From: Nyssa sinensis
Taxonomy: Eukaryota; Streptophyta; Magnoliopsida; Cornales; Nyssaceae
Assembly: GCA_008638375.1 (NCBI GenBank)
Contig: CM018035.1
Span: 36,760,824-36,824,823, forward strand
Direction of reading: 5' to 3'
Length of the DNA stretch: 64,000 bases
Shown: positions 11,134 through 23,819 of the stretch, piece by piece
How the letters are laid out: the number at the start of each line of letters is the position of its first letter
Numbering within the stretch: position 1 is the first letter of the stretch
Position numbers and translations under genes: made by a program
Notes under the pieces: generated by a model
Seen by the model: the letters and a program-made list of their open reading frames with translations, nothing else
Told to the model about the DNA's origin: nothing
Database searches by the model: none

Positions 11134-13098
11134 AAGCAGAGGTCCTTTCAGCTCCTCCAAAGTTGGTGTACAGCAAACTAATCTTGCGGTAACCCCATTA
11201 ATTAATATAAGTTGAATAATTTTCATTTTGTAGCTGCAATTCTTGTCCCCAGCTAGTTGTGGGAATGTGCCAACAGAGGGGGGGGGGGGGGGGGAAGAGA
11301 CTGAGAGATAACTTTGTTTCTTTCTTCATTGCAGCTTCACAAGGAAACTTTTGGTTGCAGTTGTAGATAGTTGGGACAGTCATGTGCTTGTTATTGACAA
11401 AGTTGTCCCTCCTAATTGGAAGGTTTGATATACAATTTTACCTTAAAAGTGCCTGATTTATACCTTTCTGCTTACTCAATTCTCTTTGTGCTTGAACTGT
11501 AGGATTAGGAGGATGATACTTTAGTATAATTCTGCAGAATTTCAGCTATTCTGCATTAATGCTCAAATTTCTGTTTTCTCGACCTTGTGTCTTTCTCTGG
11601 GCACTTCAGTTGATAAGTGCATTCATATCTATGGTTTGTTGGACAGTTCTCCCTATCAAAAATTAATGTATCGAACACTAGTTAAATCAACAATGGTGTT
11701 GATCTGTGTCTGACATTCATCTGGACACTTAAAATAACAAGTCTAGGATTTGGATTTGAATGTCACACAGATTAACACCATTGTTGATTTAAAGTAAATC
11801 TGTGCTTGAACTGTAGGATTTGGATTCTATGAAAATGATGTCAGCTTCACTTTGTTGTAATTGAAAACAAAACAGTGAAGTGAGTCCATACTTTTGCCTG
11901 GCTACATTGTCATAATGACTGCAAAGCTGCTCAGCTATATTATTAAGAATTTACAGTACTTCTACCTGTGTGCGAGTCTACCCCAGGGTCCCAGAACAGG
12001 AGGGGTAAAAAAGTAGAACCATATTACAGCATTCTGAAGATATTATGAGCATCATTTTTTTTCTTTTTATGATCAATTATAGTTTATTTTTATAATGTCT
12101 CCACTTCTGTTTTGAACTGGGTTTCTATTTGCTCAATTGTATGCCTTATTCCAAGGAAAGCTCAATGGAATGGTAGCATTTTTGTGGAATTTCCCAAGTC
12201 CCCTTCAATGAAGCTATTATTTTCTGAATGTTAGATTTGTTCAGAATATTGCAAGATCAAGATAGCTTTCTTAATTTCCTGTTCCCGCGAAGCATAACGA
12301 AGAGACTTTGCTGCCATATCTGCGCATTGTGGTGCAGCCTAAACCTGAAGGAAAAAACACATCTCATCTCAATTAATGGAAAATGTAGAAGTTTATCAAA
12401 AGTTGGTTCGACCCATTTCCAACTGATTTGAGTGCACAAAGAGTAATGCGATTTTCCTAGCTTATATTCCTAAATGTGATAGCCTCACATTGTTTAAACA
12501 TCACATCATTATATTCTTAAAATTGCTCATTTCCCTTGTCAGTTGTTCATTCTTGTTGACTTATAAAAAATCAAATAATTAACAAAAGAAAACGGAAAAG
12601 GAAAGATTTGATTCTAGTTGACTTGAACTCAATCCTTCTCTCCATTATATTTCCATTATCACCTATAGGACTTAGAGATTGAATAGCTGACTTTTGAATC
12701 TCTTACTTCCCTCATAATGCTAAATTTTCTCTACTGTACAGAATGAACCAGCAGGCAGAATCTTGGAGCTCTGTATCCTTCACTTGTCAATGTCTGAAAT
12801 AACAGTTCTAGGAACACGGCACCAAATAGTCATTAATGAGGTTTTTTCTTTTCACATTTCTTATTCTTGAGCATCATTATCCTTCCTTTTTTTCTTCTTG
12901 TGTGTGTACTGTATGATTGGATGACATTCTCACTTTAATCAACTGTGTGTGGGTTTGGTGAAGGCTGTCGATCTTGCAAAACGGTTCTGTGATGGGGCAG
13001 CCCCCCGCATAATCAATGGTTGCCTCAGGACGTTTGTCAAGAATCTGGAAGAAACTGTCAGAGTTGAGGGTTTAGAAGCTAAGCAAGTTGATATGTGA
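11134..13098 (+). CDS. NusB-like antitermination protein, 3' four exons (partial)
   Basis: Four exons join in frame with canonical GT/AG borders: 11134-11188, 11335-11422, 12742-12840 and 12964-13098 (stop TGA). They read EAEVLSAPPKLVYSKLILRF, LLVAVVDSWDSHVLVIDKVV, PAGRILELCILHLSMSEITV, then HQIVINEAVDLAKRFC and RIINGCLRTFVKNLEE. The L-x-S-E, I-N-E-A-V-x-L-A-K-R-F and N-G-x-L motifs are those of the NusB fold. Bacterial NusB binds boxA RNA with NusE in transcription antitermination; plant homologues with this domain are nuclear genes thought to act in plastids. Exon phases match at every junction, which strongly supports the model. The 5' exons and any transit peptide are not found; copia-1 and a LINE relic lie upstream, so they may be beyond the window. 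No stop or frameshift is seen. Confidence 0.88.
11278..11294. repeat. G17 homopolymer in a short NusB intron
   Basis: A run of 17 G lies in the 146-bp intron between exons 11134-11188 and 11335-11422, 40 bp before the acceptor. Length in the assembly may be imprecise. Confidence 0.85.
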
Positions 13099-14474
13099 AG
13101 GGTTAATTTGAGGCGGCAACGCCTCTTTTGAGCTAGATGCATATGGGGAGACTAGGGTAACGTGAGAGGGTATTCTGGTTCCTTTTTCAATACCTGAATA
13201 AGTGGAGTTGAATGTTGCATATGATAGTGTTGTAATTTGAATCTTTAAATAAGGTTGATATTGTATTTTGATATTAGGATATTTATTGTCCTCGTCATTG
13301 GAGCAACAATTGTGGCTTGTTTTCTTGGTATCTCCTCTCTCTGTACTTGTGACTTCAAATTTTGTGAATCTGGTTCAACTAGTGGACTGGAAGCTGCATT
13401 TTCATACATTTTGTGTGTTAATAAGATAATCAAGTGTTTCATGCTTCTCCCTCTCTCTCTCTCTCTCTACCTTGATTCCTAATATTAATTATCTTAATGG
13501 TGAACATATGTTCTAAAATCTTAGATTCCTTGGTTAAATTATTATAACCAAGTGTTAAGATAATCAATTAAACAGTAATAATTCAAAGCACAATAAAATT
13601 AAGCAAATAAATCAGACAAAAAGATTTGTGTAAAGTTTCTCACGAGAGATCAAATTCACTGCTACACAAAATAATTCTAGGGGACCTCTGTTTGAACTAG
13701 GCAAGGTTGCATTCGGACGGGCATGCCACTATTTTGGCTATTTATTTCAAACACCCCAGTGTTCCGAATTATTGATATTATGGGTCAAAAACCACAATCA
13801 TGTGCTATTTCTAACCTACAGTCAGTATTAAAAGAACTAAGGGTATGTTTAAAATAAAATGAAAGACCTTACAAGAATCATGTATAAAAACTAATTGCCC
13901 ATTTATTTTACATATGTAATGCATGATGTGTATGTGTTTATATCTTTTTTTGATATAGTAAATCTGAAGTCATTCATGTTAATGTCAAAAACTCCCTCTT
14001 TAGAGATACCAGTCAGTCTAATTGTTGTCAAAGTCTTCGCGGGATAGTATGACTAGTACAGTGACTCAAATTAGCCTAACAATTATAGGCATAACTAGAC
14101 TTTTAGAATAAGTTGCCATCACAATAAAAAGAGAAAAAGTTTACGTAGACACTATAGATAACTATGGTAGCAAGATACGCCACCTAGCATATAACGACAT
14201 GTGGACCAATACGCTAATACCACCGCGCAAAGGGGAAATCCTGAAATTAAGGAGAGCAAAACATCCCATCCAGAAGTAGCATGCAAACATCAGGATAAGC
14301 TTGCTCGAAGAACTTTCCCATAAACACGGGAACGCACACAAAGAAAACACCTTCTAAGAAGTGATCAAAGGAGCTCCGTGCACACTGCCACAAAAAAGTC
14401 TCTCATGGAATTCAAGGATTTAGGGACAAGTCTTGAACACTCCTGGAAAGAAAGGGTCCATTCGTAAAGGACCT
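13099..14474. other. NusB 3' flank and intergenic DNA
   Basis: It contains the likely 3' UTR of the NusB-like gene (an AATAAG-type sequence near 13247), a (CT)n microsatellite at about 13449-13468 and AT-rich DNA. A minus-strand frame at 14162-14350 (hydrophobic, Cys-rich) has no motif I recognise. No gene is called. Confidence 0.6.
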
Positions 14475-15209
14475 TGTTAGGACTTTCAATCTATTTGAGT
14501 ATTGGCTAATCTGTGTTTGACAAAACTATTGAGTTGTATTTAATTCAAGTCATGGTTCTTAAGCCTTGTGATCATCACTGCAATTCAAAGGACATGAAAA
14601 TTCTTCACATGATGGTAACAATGGTAGACAAGATATAATTTCTTGAATTTAATAGACCATGGATTCACACACACACTTCATTCATTTAAAAGTGTTTTCA
14701 AAATTATCAAGTGTGTTTAATTTGTTTAAAGGTTTCCTTGGTTTATTGTTAAATATTTTATAAAACCTTTTTGCATTAGTGAATGTTGTTTGAACGAGGC
14801 TACTGGTTCCCTCGTTCGAACGAGCCTTGGTTCATTCAAACAACAAGGACAATTAGGACTAATAAGCAAGTTTGTGTGATGTTGTTGGCTTGGTCGTTCG
14901 AATGACCAAGACAATGGCTCTCAAGGCACATGCTCATTGGCTCTCGGTCGCTACCTCGTTCGAACAACCATAACAGTAGGCTTCATATGAGTGCATTGAA
15001 AAATGCTCATTTGAACGAGTTATGGTCGTTCGAACGACCTTCAGATTTCTATGCAAACAGTTTCCAATTTTGTAAAGGATTCCTACTTTTTACCCGAAAG
15101 ACTATATAAAGTCTTTTGAACAAAAATAGAGAACTTTTGGCGGCTACTATATTTTACTCTTGTTCTAAAAGTCTTTGTGGGTATATTCATGATCATTCAC
15201 ACCCATGGC

Positions 15210-16739
15210 TGTCATGACCCAAAACCCACCCTATGCGGATCTCGTGTTGTGGGGCCGACTCTAAGGTCGTCCCTACTTTTTTCATTCCTATATCATAGTA
15301 ATAATATGCAATGTACTAAAATTTAAAATAATAATCAACAGAAGTCTGTAATATATCATATGGTTCTACAAGTGTCAATTTAAGAACTAAACATAACAGC
15401 ACCTGTGGATGGTGAATACATGGGAGAACTACATCATAGACTAGTACATTTCCTCAAAATGTCCTCCTACGCTCTCAGACTCTTACTGGGGTCTTGCAGC
15501 GTCAAGTAATATGGAATGAGCTAACAAAACTCAGTAAGTAAATTCCCATCTCCGACACTGGTATTGGTGATCATAAAAGAATATGAATCCATGAATATGA
15601 ATATGAATATGATAGCCAATCATAAGAAATGAGATGTTGTGATAGCCAATGAGAGCAATTGCCATAATGGCTAATAAACAGTAGGGGTTACAATGTTCAA
15701 TAAAGAGTAATGAATATAACATCAACATGAAACTCTCAATAACAATGTATCAACATGAATGTACTGCCACAATAAATCGATCACAATCAATTCAATAAGG
15801 AATGTTCTCTCAGTATAAGATAAATCATAGGGAATAATGTCATTCAATAATCGCAATCATATCAATCACATAAGAGATGCATTTACACTGTTTCAGGGTT
15901 TGGCACACCCTCAGTTTTTGGGGTTCGGCATACCGCTCAATAAAAACTCCAATGAATTGCCATATGTCCGTTTACGGACTTGACCCGTAGGTCTCCAGTA
16001 AATTAGAAAGCATCAGATGGATATTGTGACTGAGCACAAATCTGGCATTCATAACATATCATGATCATTCGTGATTCCATAAGAGTATAAAAATGGAATA
16101 TCATATATTCATTAAAGACATAATAGTAGGCCTTTCAAGGCATGGTATAACATGATAACAATGATATAGCAGTTAATCAATGTCCATAAGATAGAACAAT
16201 ATCACATTGTGGAAAACAATAATGTCTAGTACGTTCAAGAGTACAAGTTCGGCAGTAATGGAATAAACATGGCTTGGAAATACCACATGGAAGAGATTAG
16301 GTTTTACTTACCTTAAAATGCGTTCCTAGATCAATATCCAGTGATTTTGCCCTTTCCTTTTGAATTTCCTATATATTAGTAAACACGTCTCAGTTTTAAT
16401 GCTATTCATCAAATTTTATGCCTTGTTACTATAAGTATCTCTTTCACTAATTTAGACTCTACTATTGAGTCCAGAATGTCGAAGAAATTTGGTTTAGGCT
16501 TTCGCAAAATTCCATTTGGGTTCGGGTTCCATTAGGGGTATTATGGTCATTTAGCATTTTTACGGGTCTTTATTTTTTGGGGCTCCATCTAGTAAAACGG
16601 ACCCTTCCATTGACCTTAGAATGCCCGAGATAATAAGAAAATACTATTCATTCATTTAATTTGGACTACGTATCAATTTCCTATATTTATTCTAATTAAT
16701 TGATTTAATTTAATTTATTTATTTATTCAATTCATTAAT

Positions 16740-16777
<38 letters not shown>

Positions 16778-18446
16778 TTAACATATGTTCACACGTGAGG
16801 CCGTGGCTTAGTAGTTCGTGTGCCCCTCCCTTGCCCTAGGTTTGGGGTTCAAACCACGGGGGTAGTAGTCCTTGCGTGTATTTTTTTTTTCTTTATGTTT
16901 CTAAACCAAACAGGGTATAAGGTCTAGAACTCGGACAGGATAACCCCATCCCCAATCAGCATACCCAATTAATTCCCTATTCTAGTGGCCAAACATACTG
17001 TATTTAATATATATTTAAAACAGGATTAAACTAAGCGGCGTAGTTTCAACCCTATACAACACAGCACGGTGCCGTTTTAAGGTTCTACTATTCATCATCA
17101 CCCACGTCTTTCCGGTAGGGTTCCGATGGAATTTTGTTGTCTTCTCCGGTGATGGCTAATATTTTTTGGTCAATTTTTTGATCTTTCTCAATGCAGTTCC
17201 CTTCATAATTTCATGGGGATCATGAATCTAACCTTGGTTTTCCATTTGGATCACTCTAACTCCACAAATACAAGGAACAGTGACTCCGGTTGATTTTTTG
17301 GCCAACTATTTCCTTTCAATTTCGTGCCTAATCCTTTACTATTTTACTCATTTCTTTTTCCAATCATCTTCTGCACCATTGAGGATAAATTTCTCATGGT
17401 TAAATTCAAGTTTAATACATGAAATCACATAAACCCGAATTATTTCCCTAACCTGCAACTCCACTTTTCTCCTCTATTACTATACCAAATGACCCTCGGT
17501 TTCTTCCTAATTTCCTTATTTTTCTTGCTTGTTTGAACCTTACACTTAAAACTGAACGAATATGCTTGAATCATAAAAAATAGAAATGAGCCTCACTTAC
17601 CAGTGTGAGCTTTTGGCTCGCAGTTTCCCACTCTTTTCTTTTGGTTTTCTTCTTCTCTTCTTCTTCTGAATAGCCTCAATGTTCTCAGCTTCTTGGTTTC
17701 CTTCTTTCATTTTTTTGATTTCTATTAAAACTCCTTTCTGTATTTATAGGGAAAATTTCCCACTTGCCCCACTTGCTGCGCCTACTATTTCTCTTTCTTC
17801 CTCCATTTTTTGCAGCCATATTGGACTGCTTTTCTACCGCCTCTCACCTCTCTTTCTTCCACGTTCAATCTCAAGATATTTGTTATCTATATATATATAT
17901 ATATATATTTATGCTCCCTATGTTGGCAGCTTGCTGCCTTTCCTAATACACACACAACACACACTGGTCACACACACTTGGTCACACACGCACACTACCA
18001 TGCAGCATGCATGGTAGTCCCCCTTTTCCCTTCTTGCATTTCTATTTAAATATATATATGTATATATTTACAATACTGTATATATATATATTTATATATA
18101 TATACCTTAATTTTACATATATATTTATCTATATATATATATTCATATATACACATATATATCAATTTCTATATATATATATATACATACACTTATATTT
18201 AATGGCCTATATATATTCGTACACATTCATGGGTTTACGTGCATACACGTATTACGGTGCTCGACTCTGGGTTGCTCGGGCGTTGCCCGACACTGATTGT
18301 ACAAAATAGACCGTTCACATTCCAAAATCATTCAATCCATATGTTATCATGATATAGACCCTTAACAGCTCGGTTACAATTGGTATTACACTACTCGACT
18401 CGATCTACCTTGGTTTACGTGCCATATCCCGGGTCGGGATATTACA
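15210..18446 (-). repeat. Giant solo LTR B (3237 bp), TSD ATGGC
   Basis: It starts TGTCATGACCCAAAACCCAC and ends TCCCGGGTCGGGATATTACA, with ATGGC on both sides (15205-15209, 18447-18451). It has no coding domain or internal LTR pair. A (TA)n tract at about 16740-16773 is followed by a tRNA-like module (16790-16890). Another TA-rich tract lies at 17880-18190, giving spurious Tyr/Ile-rich reading frames. In minus sense the conserved donor GTAAGTAA is at 16311; its acceptor is not obvious in this copy. It lies in the copia-2 5' LTR. Confidence 0.88.
16790..16890 (+). other. tRNA-like module with pol III A and B boxes (in LTR B)
   Basis: TGGCTTAGTAG (16804-16814) fits the A-box consensus and GGTTCAAACC (16846-16855) fits the B box exactly, 31 bp apart. 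A T10 run at 16881-16890 could act as a pol III terminator. It does not fold as a full tRNA by eye, so a tRNA-derived SINE head is likelier. It runs opposite to the inferred LTR sense. Confidence 0.55.
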
Positions 18447-18766
18447 ATGGCCTATTGATTTAAGAACCCTTACCATATATTCTTCTTCACTATTATAGTA
18501 TAAGTTTGTGGAGTTCAAGCTATGTGCAATCGGTAAAGTTCGAGGTTGCGTGGAGATTCACAGTTGTGATGAAGTGTTCGGTTCGTGGATTCAAAGCGGA
18601 GATTTACTTAAAGAGCGCTTGTGGATTTGAGTTAGAGGAGATTCAGTGCAAGAACAAGGCTTGAGGTACTAATTGTTGTGTCTGCTGCGTTTGTAATCAC
18701 CAAAGCTCTTCTAGTGGATTCAACATCTGGGTCATCATCTTGGGGTTTTCCAAAACAGATACAATT

Positions 18767-21700
18767 TGTCACATCCAAGCACCCCACCTTACGCGGATCC
18801 CAAAGATGTGATGCCAGTTAGCCACCTTGCTGGTCTCCCTACCGAAAATGCGACCAACCAAAGGCAAACTTCTTAACTTTACAATGAATTGCATTCCAAA
18901 TGTAGGGTCAAAGTAGCAAAAATTTAAAACCTTTTTACTTATCATTTCAGGTCAGGAATGCAACTCATCTAAACACATTAGAGCACGTCTATAACCAGTC
19001 ACCTAATATCTTTAAAGTACCAATATACATGAGCCATGTTCCAATGCATCTATTGTATATCAATGAATTCATTCATATAATTTCACGAACCTGAATAGCA
19101 TAATTCAGTCCACAATAATCCAAGTCTCCATAATTCATTGCCATCAAATCCTTGCTTGGGATGTCTCCGACCTACTAGTTTCATTTCTTTGTGCCTTCTA
19201 ATCCAATGGAGATAAATCCTGAAAAATGGTAAGATAGAGTGAGCTTAAACAAGCCCAGTGAATAACATAGGTTCCCTGCCATGGGTTTCAAAACCAATTC
19301 TTGTTTATAAAGTACATGGATAGTTCAGTCACTTCAGAGATAACAGTTTCATAAATCCACTTTTAAATGTTGTTTAAGCATAACAAAACTGAATTGAAAT
19401 GAATAGAACAAACAGATCAGAACAGAACAGAATGCTAATATATTAATCAGAAGTATGGGCATATCATTAAGTATGTCTGAGTCTTTCCCAACTGCCTATA
19501 AGTGGACACTCGTGGGGCCTCTACCCTTTGGGTTTTTCTCACAAAATAGATCAAAACAGAACATGATAGAATTGAGTAGAACGGAACAGAATGCCAATCA
19601 GACATATCATTAAGTATGTTCGAGCCTTTCCTAGCTCCTTTTAAGCGGACACTTATGGGCCCTCTACCCTCTGGGCTTTTCTCTAGCCTACTTATGCCAC
19701 ACCGTTCAATCTTCTATTAGGCCTATGAATTAGAATATACCAGAATAGAATTAGAACAGAACAGAAGAGTAGAACAGAACGGGATCATGCCAAATGTTAT
19801 GCAGTATAAAGTGTATGCATCTAAGTATATGCATTTAAGTAGTACAGTATATGAAAATGCTATGATAGTTAAAATATTACCAAGTCAGAAGTTCCAAGTT
19901 ACTCACAAACTTTTATGCGTATCTCTATTTATGGATGTTTTCCAGATACTTCCTTAGGCACAAACTTGCATTTCCTAAATAATCATCATTAGTCACAGAA
20001 ACATAAGAATTTATCTATTCATGAATTATTCATCATCTTAGGAGTCTATCAGATTACCTAATTAAGTCTATTGGCATATTACCCATTTATTAGGTTTCAA
20101 CTTAGGTTATTGAATTCCCTAATTAAGCTTAGTAGCTTTCAGAATTATAATCTAAGTCATTTTGACTTCATTCGTTATCAATTAATCACTTATTTAACCT
20201 TAGGGGCAAAATGATAATTTATCATTCTTGCCTCGGACCCTATCTTGGTCCTCAGAATATTCCACATGTTCTTTATATAAATTTTTGAATCTTTTGGATC
20301 TTATTAGGTATCTGTTTTAGATTATTGGGACACATCGGTCACATCCCATTTTATACTTTGATTATACCGGAGTCTTATTTAGACCCTCAATTCACATTAT
20401 TATGCTTATGACAGTCAATTATATCATATGGGCCATTTTTTTGGATTTATTCGTTCCTTACTTTGTATTTCCTACGCTTAGGGGTATTTTGATCATTTCA
20501 CATTTTATGAAATTCCGACCCCGAATCATTATTTAATCATTTATACAATTTCACAATTATTTGGACCTCCATTGGTATCAATTTTGTCAAATTTGGACTT
20601 TATTTGGGCTTCGTATTGTATTAGGGATATTTTGGTAATTTTACATGTTATGGTGGGACCACCCTAGAATCTCCGGATGTCCAATCTGACATTTCCATTG
20701 TGTCCAGAATGTCCGAAAACGTTAAGATAGCCTTTTCTGGATCTCAATTTGGACTTTAGTTGCCTTATTTAAGGTCCAAGGATAAAATGATCATTTTATC
20801 CTAATTATACAATAATTCAATTAATTATTAATTTATTTCTTAGGGATTTATTTGAATAGAATTCCCAAATATTGGGCTATAACAGAATTACTTAAAAATC
20901 TAGGCCAAAAGAGAATTTATAAAAGTCTTGGTTTTATTTTCAAGCCATTGAACCATTGGGTTCAATGGCCACTATGCTAGATTAGCCCAAAACAACCTTT
21001 AAACCAGTCGATTCAATTCCTTTTGAACCAAACCAACATGTATCTTTTTTGAACCAACTGGTTCAATTCAATTTCACTGAACCGAGATAACATATCCCTA
21101 TTATTCAATTTGGCCCCTTATCCATGTTTGGTTCATTCCTATTCCAGGATTTCTGATTTATTATTCTTGTAACCAAACAGTCCAATTTAGATTTAAATTT
21201 AAATTTCTCAGCCCAAAAACAACATAGCTTCATTAAACGATATTTGCGTTCAGTTGGGTCTTGACTTGACCCGACCCAAAGTCTAACCCGACAGGCCTAA
21301 ATGATTCGTCTTCTCCAAGACTTTTAGCCATCTTCTTCAGCCACCTTTCGACATCTTCTCCGGCGTCGATGACTCATCGCTGATGGAATTTCAAGCTAAT
21401 TCCAATGGGGTTCCATTCCATAGTTCTCAATGATTCCTTCTATAGTTTCCATATTGAGTTTTGACGTTTGGAAATACGTGAGATAGGGCTTCACAGTTGG
21501 GCTCTAGCGAGAGCCTAACTTTCTGGTGACACCTATTTCTCTTATTTCGTGGTGTTTTAGACAATATTTTTCCCTTCAAATTCACCAAAATCCACTTCAC
21601 CCGAAATATTCCTCTCACTTGCAACTCCTATTTTCTTCCTCATGTCTCCACCAAATTACTCCCTATTTTTTCCTAAATTCATCATTTTTAATATACTTTT

Positions 21701-22120
21701 GGACTTTATAATCTTTTAGAAGTTTTGCTTAAGTTTTTTACAAACCTAATTTATTAACAATTAAACTCTAAATTCAAAAATATAAAACTTAGCAAAGCTT
21801 ATGTACCTGTTTAAGCTTCTTATTTTTCCCCTTTTCTTTTCTTTTTCTTCTTCTTCTTCTTCTCATTCTCCTTCTTCATCAATTATGGAAATTCCCTTTT
21901 TTGTATCCCTCTAGTACAATAGCTTTTCTCGGTATATATGTCTCACACCCGGCCCTTAGAATTGGTTGCTACAGCTTACATATATCTATTTGAAGTTTGG
22001 TTGCATATATATATATATATATATATATATAGGAACAATCCAGAACAATCCAGAATGCCTTAAGTTTCCCACGTTTTCTATTTCAGCTACCCACTGTTTT
22101 TGGCTAGAAGCTTCCTAATT

Positions 22121-22159
<39 letters not shown>

Positions 22160-22575
22160 CCTCTTCTAGAATATATATGTAGCCCAAGCTGCCTTCCAGC
22201 TATTTCCCTTCTAACTCATATATACATTACATATGATGTAATGTATACCTAATGTATTTTTTAGCCGTATACACATTTATACATGTATATATATATGTAT
22301 ATTAATTTGCATGTATATATCACCCACATATATATAAATACCGTATACATATTCATATATATATATATATAAGCGTATGTTCTGGTAGCCATTACCGTAT
22401 TGGTTTTCACACGTACATTGGTCAAATTAGATACATCGACAATTTAGGAAAACACTTCATTTAAATTTTTAATTTTTTGTTGTGCCATTTTGGGTCATCG
22501 TACATCATGTATATTGAATTAGATAAGTCGTAAAATTGGGGCGTTTTATTTATTTTAGATTTTTAGGGTATTACA
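18767..22575 (-). repeat. Giant solo LTR F (3809 bp), TSD CAATT
   Basis: It starts TGTCACATCCAAGCACCCCA and ends TTAGGGTATTACA, with CAATT at 18762-18766 and 22576-22580. It belongs to the second LTR subfamily (TGTCACATC) with 23142-28305 and the copy at 61676. The left third has 'gaacagaaca'-type short repeats; 21980-22370 has several (TA)n tracts. In minus sense there is a donor GTGAGTAAC (19906) and an acceptor CCATTTTTCAG (boundary 19219), a putative 688-bp intron. No coding region is seen. Confidence 0.88.
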
Positions 22576-22823
22576 CAATTGATTTGTGGTTGTTTCCTCG
22601 TTAAGAAAAATTGATGTGTTCGTTCTTATTTTTATTATTATTACTTTAATTGATAATTCACACTAATTTTTTGTTGCATTCACTTGAACATAAGATTCAC
22701 TAAATTAAAAGTGAGAATCTTAATCATTGTTGGGTTAAGAAAATTTCAATTTGTAAGTTGACCTATTCACCCCCTCTCTAGGTCAAGGTTCTTTTATCTA
22801 GATACACATGGGACCTATCAAAG

Positions 22824-22835
22824 TGGTATCATAGC
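22824..22835 (+). other. Copia-2 primer-binding site (variant)
   Basis: TGGTATCATAGC follows the LTR end after AAG and differs from the copia tRNA-Met site TGGTATCAGAGC at one base. Confidence 0.75.
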
Positions 22836-22875
22836 GAAAATCTTAGGCATTAGATTGATCCTAATTTTTGTTTAG

Positions 22876-23141
22876 ATGGATAATTGTGAAGAAGGATCCA
22901 TATCTCGTCCTTCATTATTTGATGGTACTAATTATGCATATTAGAAAGTTAGGATGAAAACATTTCTTAGGCCTATTGATGAACGTGTCTTGTTAACTAT
23001 TGTATGTGGTTGGACACCTCCTGTCATAACAACTGCTGAAAAATGGTCTGAACTTAAAAATTCAAGTGCATGGAATGAACTTGAATTGAGAATGAGCAGA
23101 TATAATACTAAAGGACTGAATGCGATTTTCAATGCCATTAG
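22876..23141 (+). pseudogene. Copia-2 gag N-terminal part
   Basis: The frame starts MDNCEEGSISRPSLFDGTNY, the N-terminal DUF4219 signature (F-D-G-x-N-Y-x-x-W); the expected Trp codon is a stop here (TAG at about 22941). It continues KVRMKTFLRPIDERV and EKWSELKNSSAWNELELRMS to AIFNAIS, where solo LTR H interrupts it. After excision the frame continues ADEFRHIMTC at 28311. Confidence 0.85.
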
Positions 23142-23819
23142 TGTCACATCTCGAACCCCACCCTACGTGGATGTCGAGAACGTGACTGCCAGTCGGTCGC
23201 GACGCGACCAACCAAAGGCAAGTTCTGAACTTTTTGACGAATTGCACTCCAACTGTAGGGTCAGATGCAGCGGAATTTAAAACTTTTTCTTTGTGTCATG
23301 GGAATGCAACTCACTTATCCATCATAAGAATATGTATAACAGAGCAAGACTAATTCCAGTCAGTCAACAATTTTAATCTCAGAGCATATCTAAAATCAAG
23401 CATATAACAACAGAGCAGATCTAATATCTCTAGAGTACCATTAGTTCCATGAGCCATGTCTATTTAGTATATATCAGTCAAGTCAGTCATAACATACCAC
23501 TCACCGGAATAACCAGGTTCAATCCACAATAAACCAGTCTCTACAATTCAGTGCCGTCAGATCCTTACTTGCGATGCCACTTGGCCTATTCACGTCATGT
23601 CATAGTACCTTCTAATCCAATGGAGGTAATTCTTGAAAAATGTCAGAATAATGGGGTGAGCTTAAATAAGCCCAGTGAGTAACACAGGTTCCCTATCATT
23701 GGTTTCAAAACCAGTTTTGTGCTTCCAAGGCACAGGGATAATTTAGTCATTTCAAAAATAACTATTTTTATAAATCCATTTCATAAGCAGTCTAGTACAA
23801 TAAAACAGAATCGAACAAA

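Larger units (their letters stand above)
14475..22820 (+). repeat. Copia-2 5' LTR in three pieces
   Basis: Pieces are 14475-15209, 18452-18766 and 22581-22820, joined once the two nested solo LTRs are removed. The first piece has a TATA-like 'gactatataaagtctttt' at about 15100 and four near-palindromes built on GTTCGAAC (14811-14824, 14892-14907, 14955-14968, 15024-15039). The last piece is U5-like and abuts the primer site. The exact start is inferred from the TG...CA ends. Confidence 0.65.

Noticed and set aside
14162..14350. 62-residue Cys- and Phe-rich minus-strand frame in the NusB 3' flank
   Set aside because: No start context, splice signal or family motif supports it.
16790..16870. 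A functional tRNA gene
   Set aside because: A and B boxes are good, but no acceptor stem pairing or anticodon arm can be drawn; a SINE-like head is more likely.
17679..18309. Overlapping frames rich in Tyr and Ile (also 7658-7852 and 30760-31065)
   Set aside because: They come from (TA)n tracts and pyrimidine-rich DNA within giant LTRs. Composition is low-complexity and no conserved motif is present.
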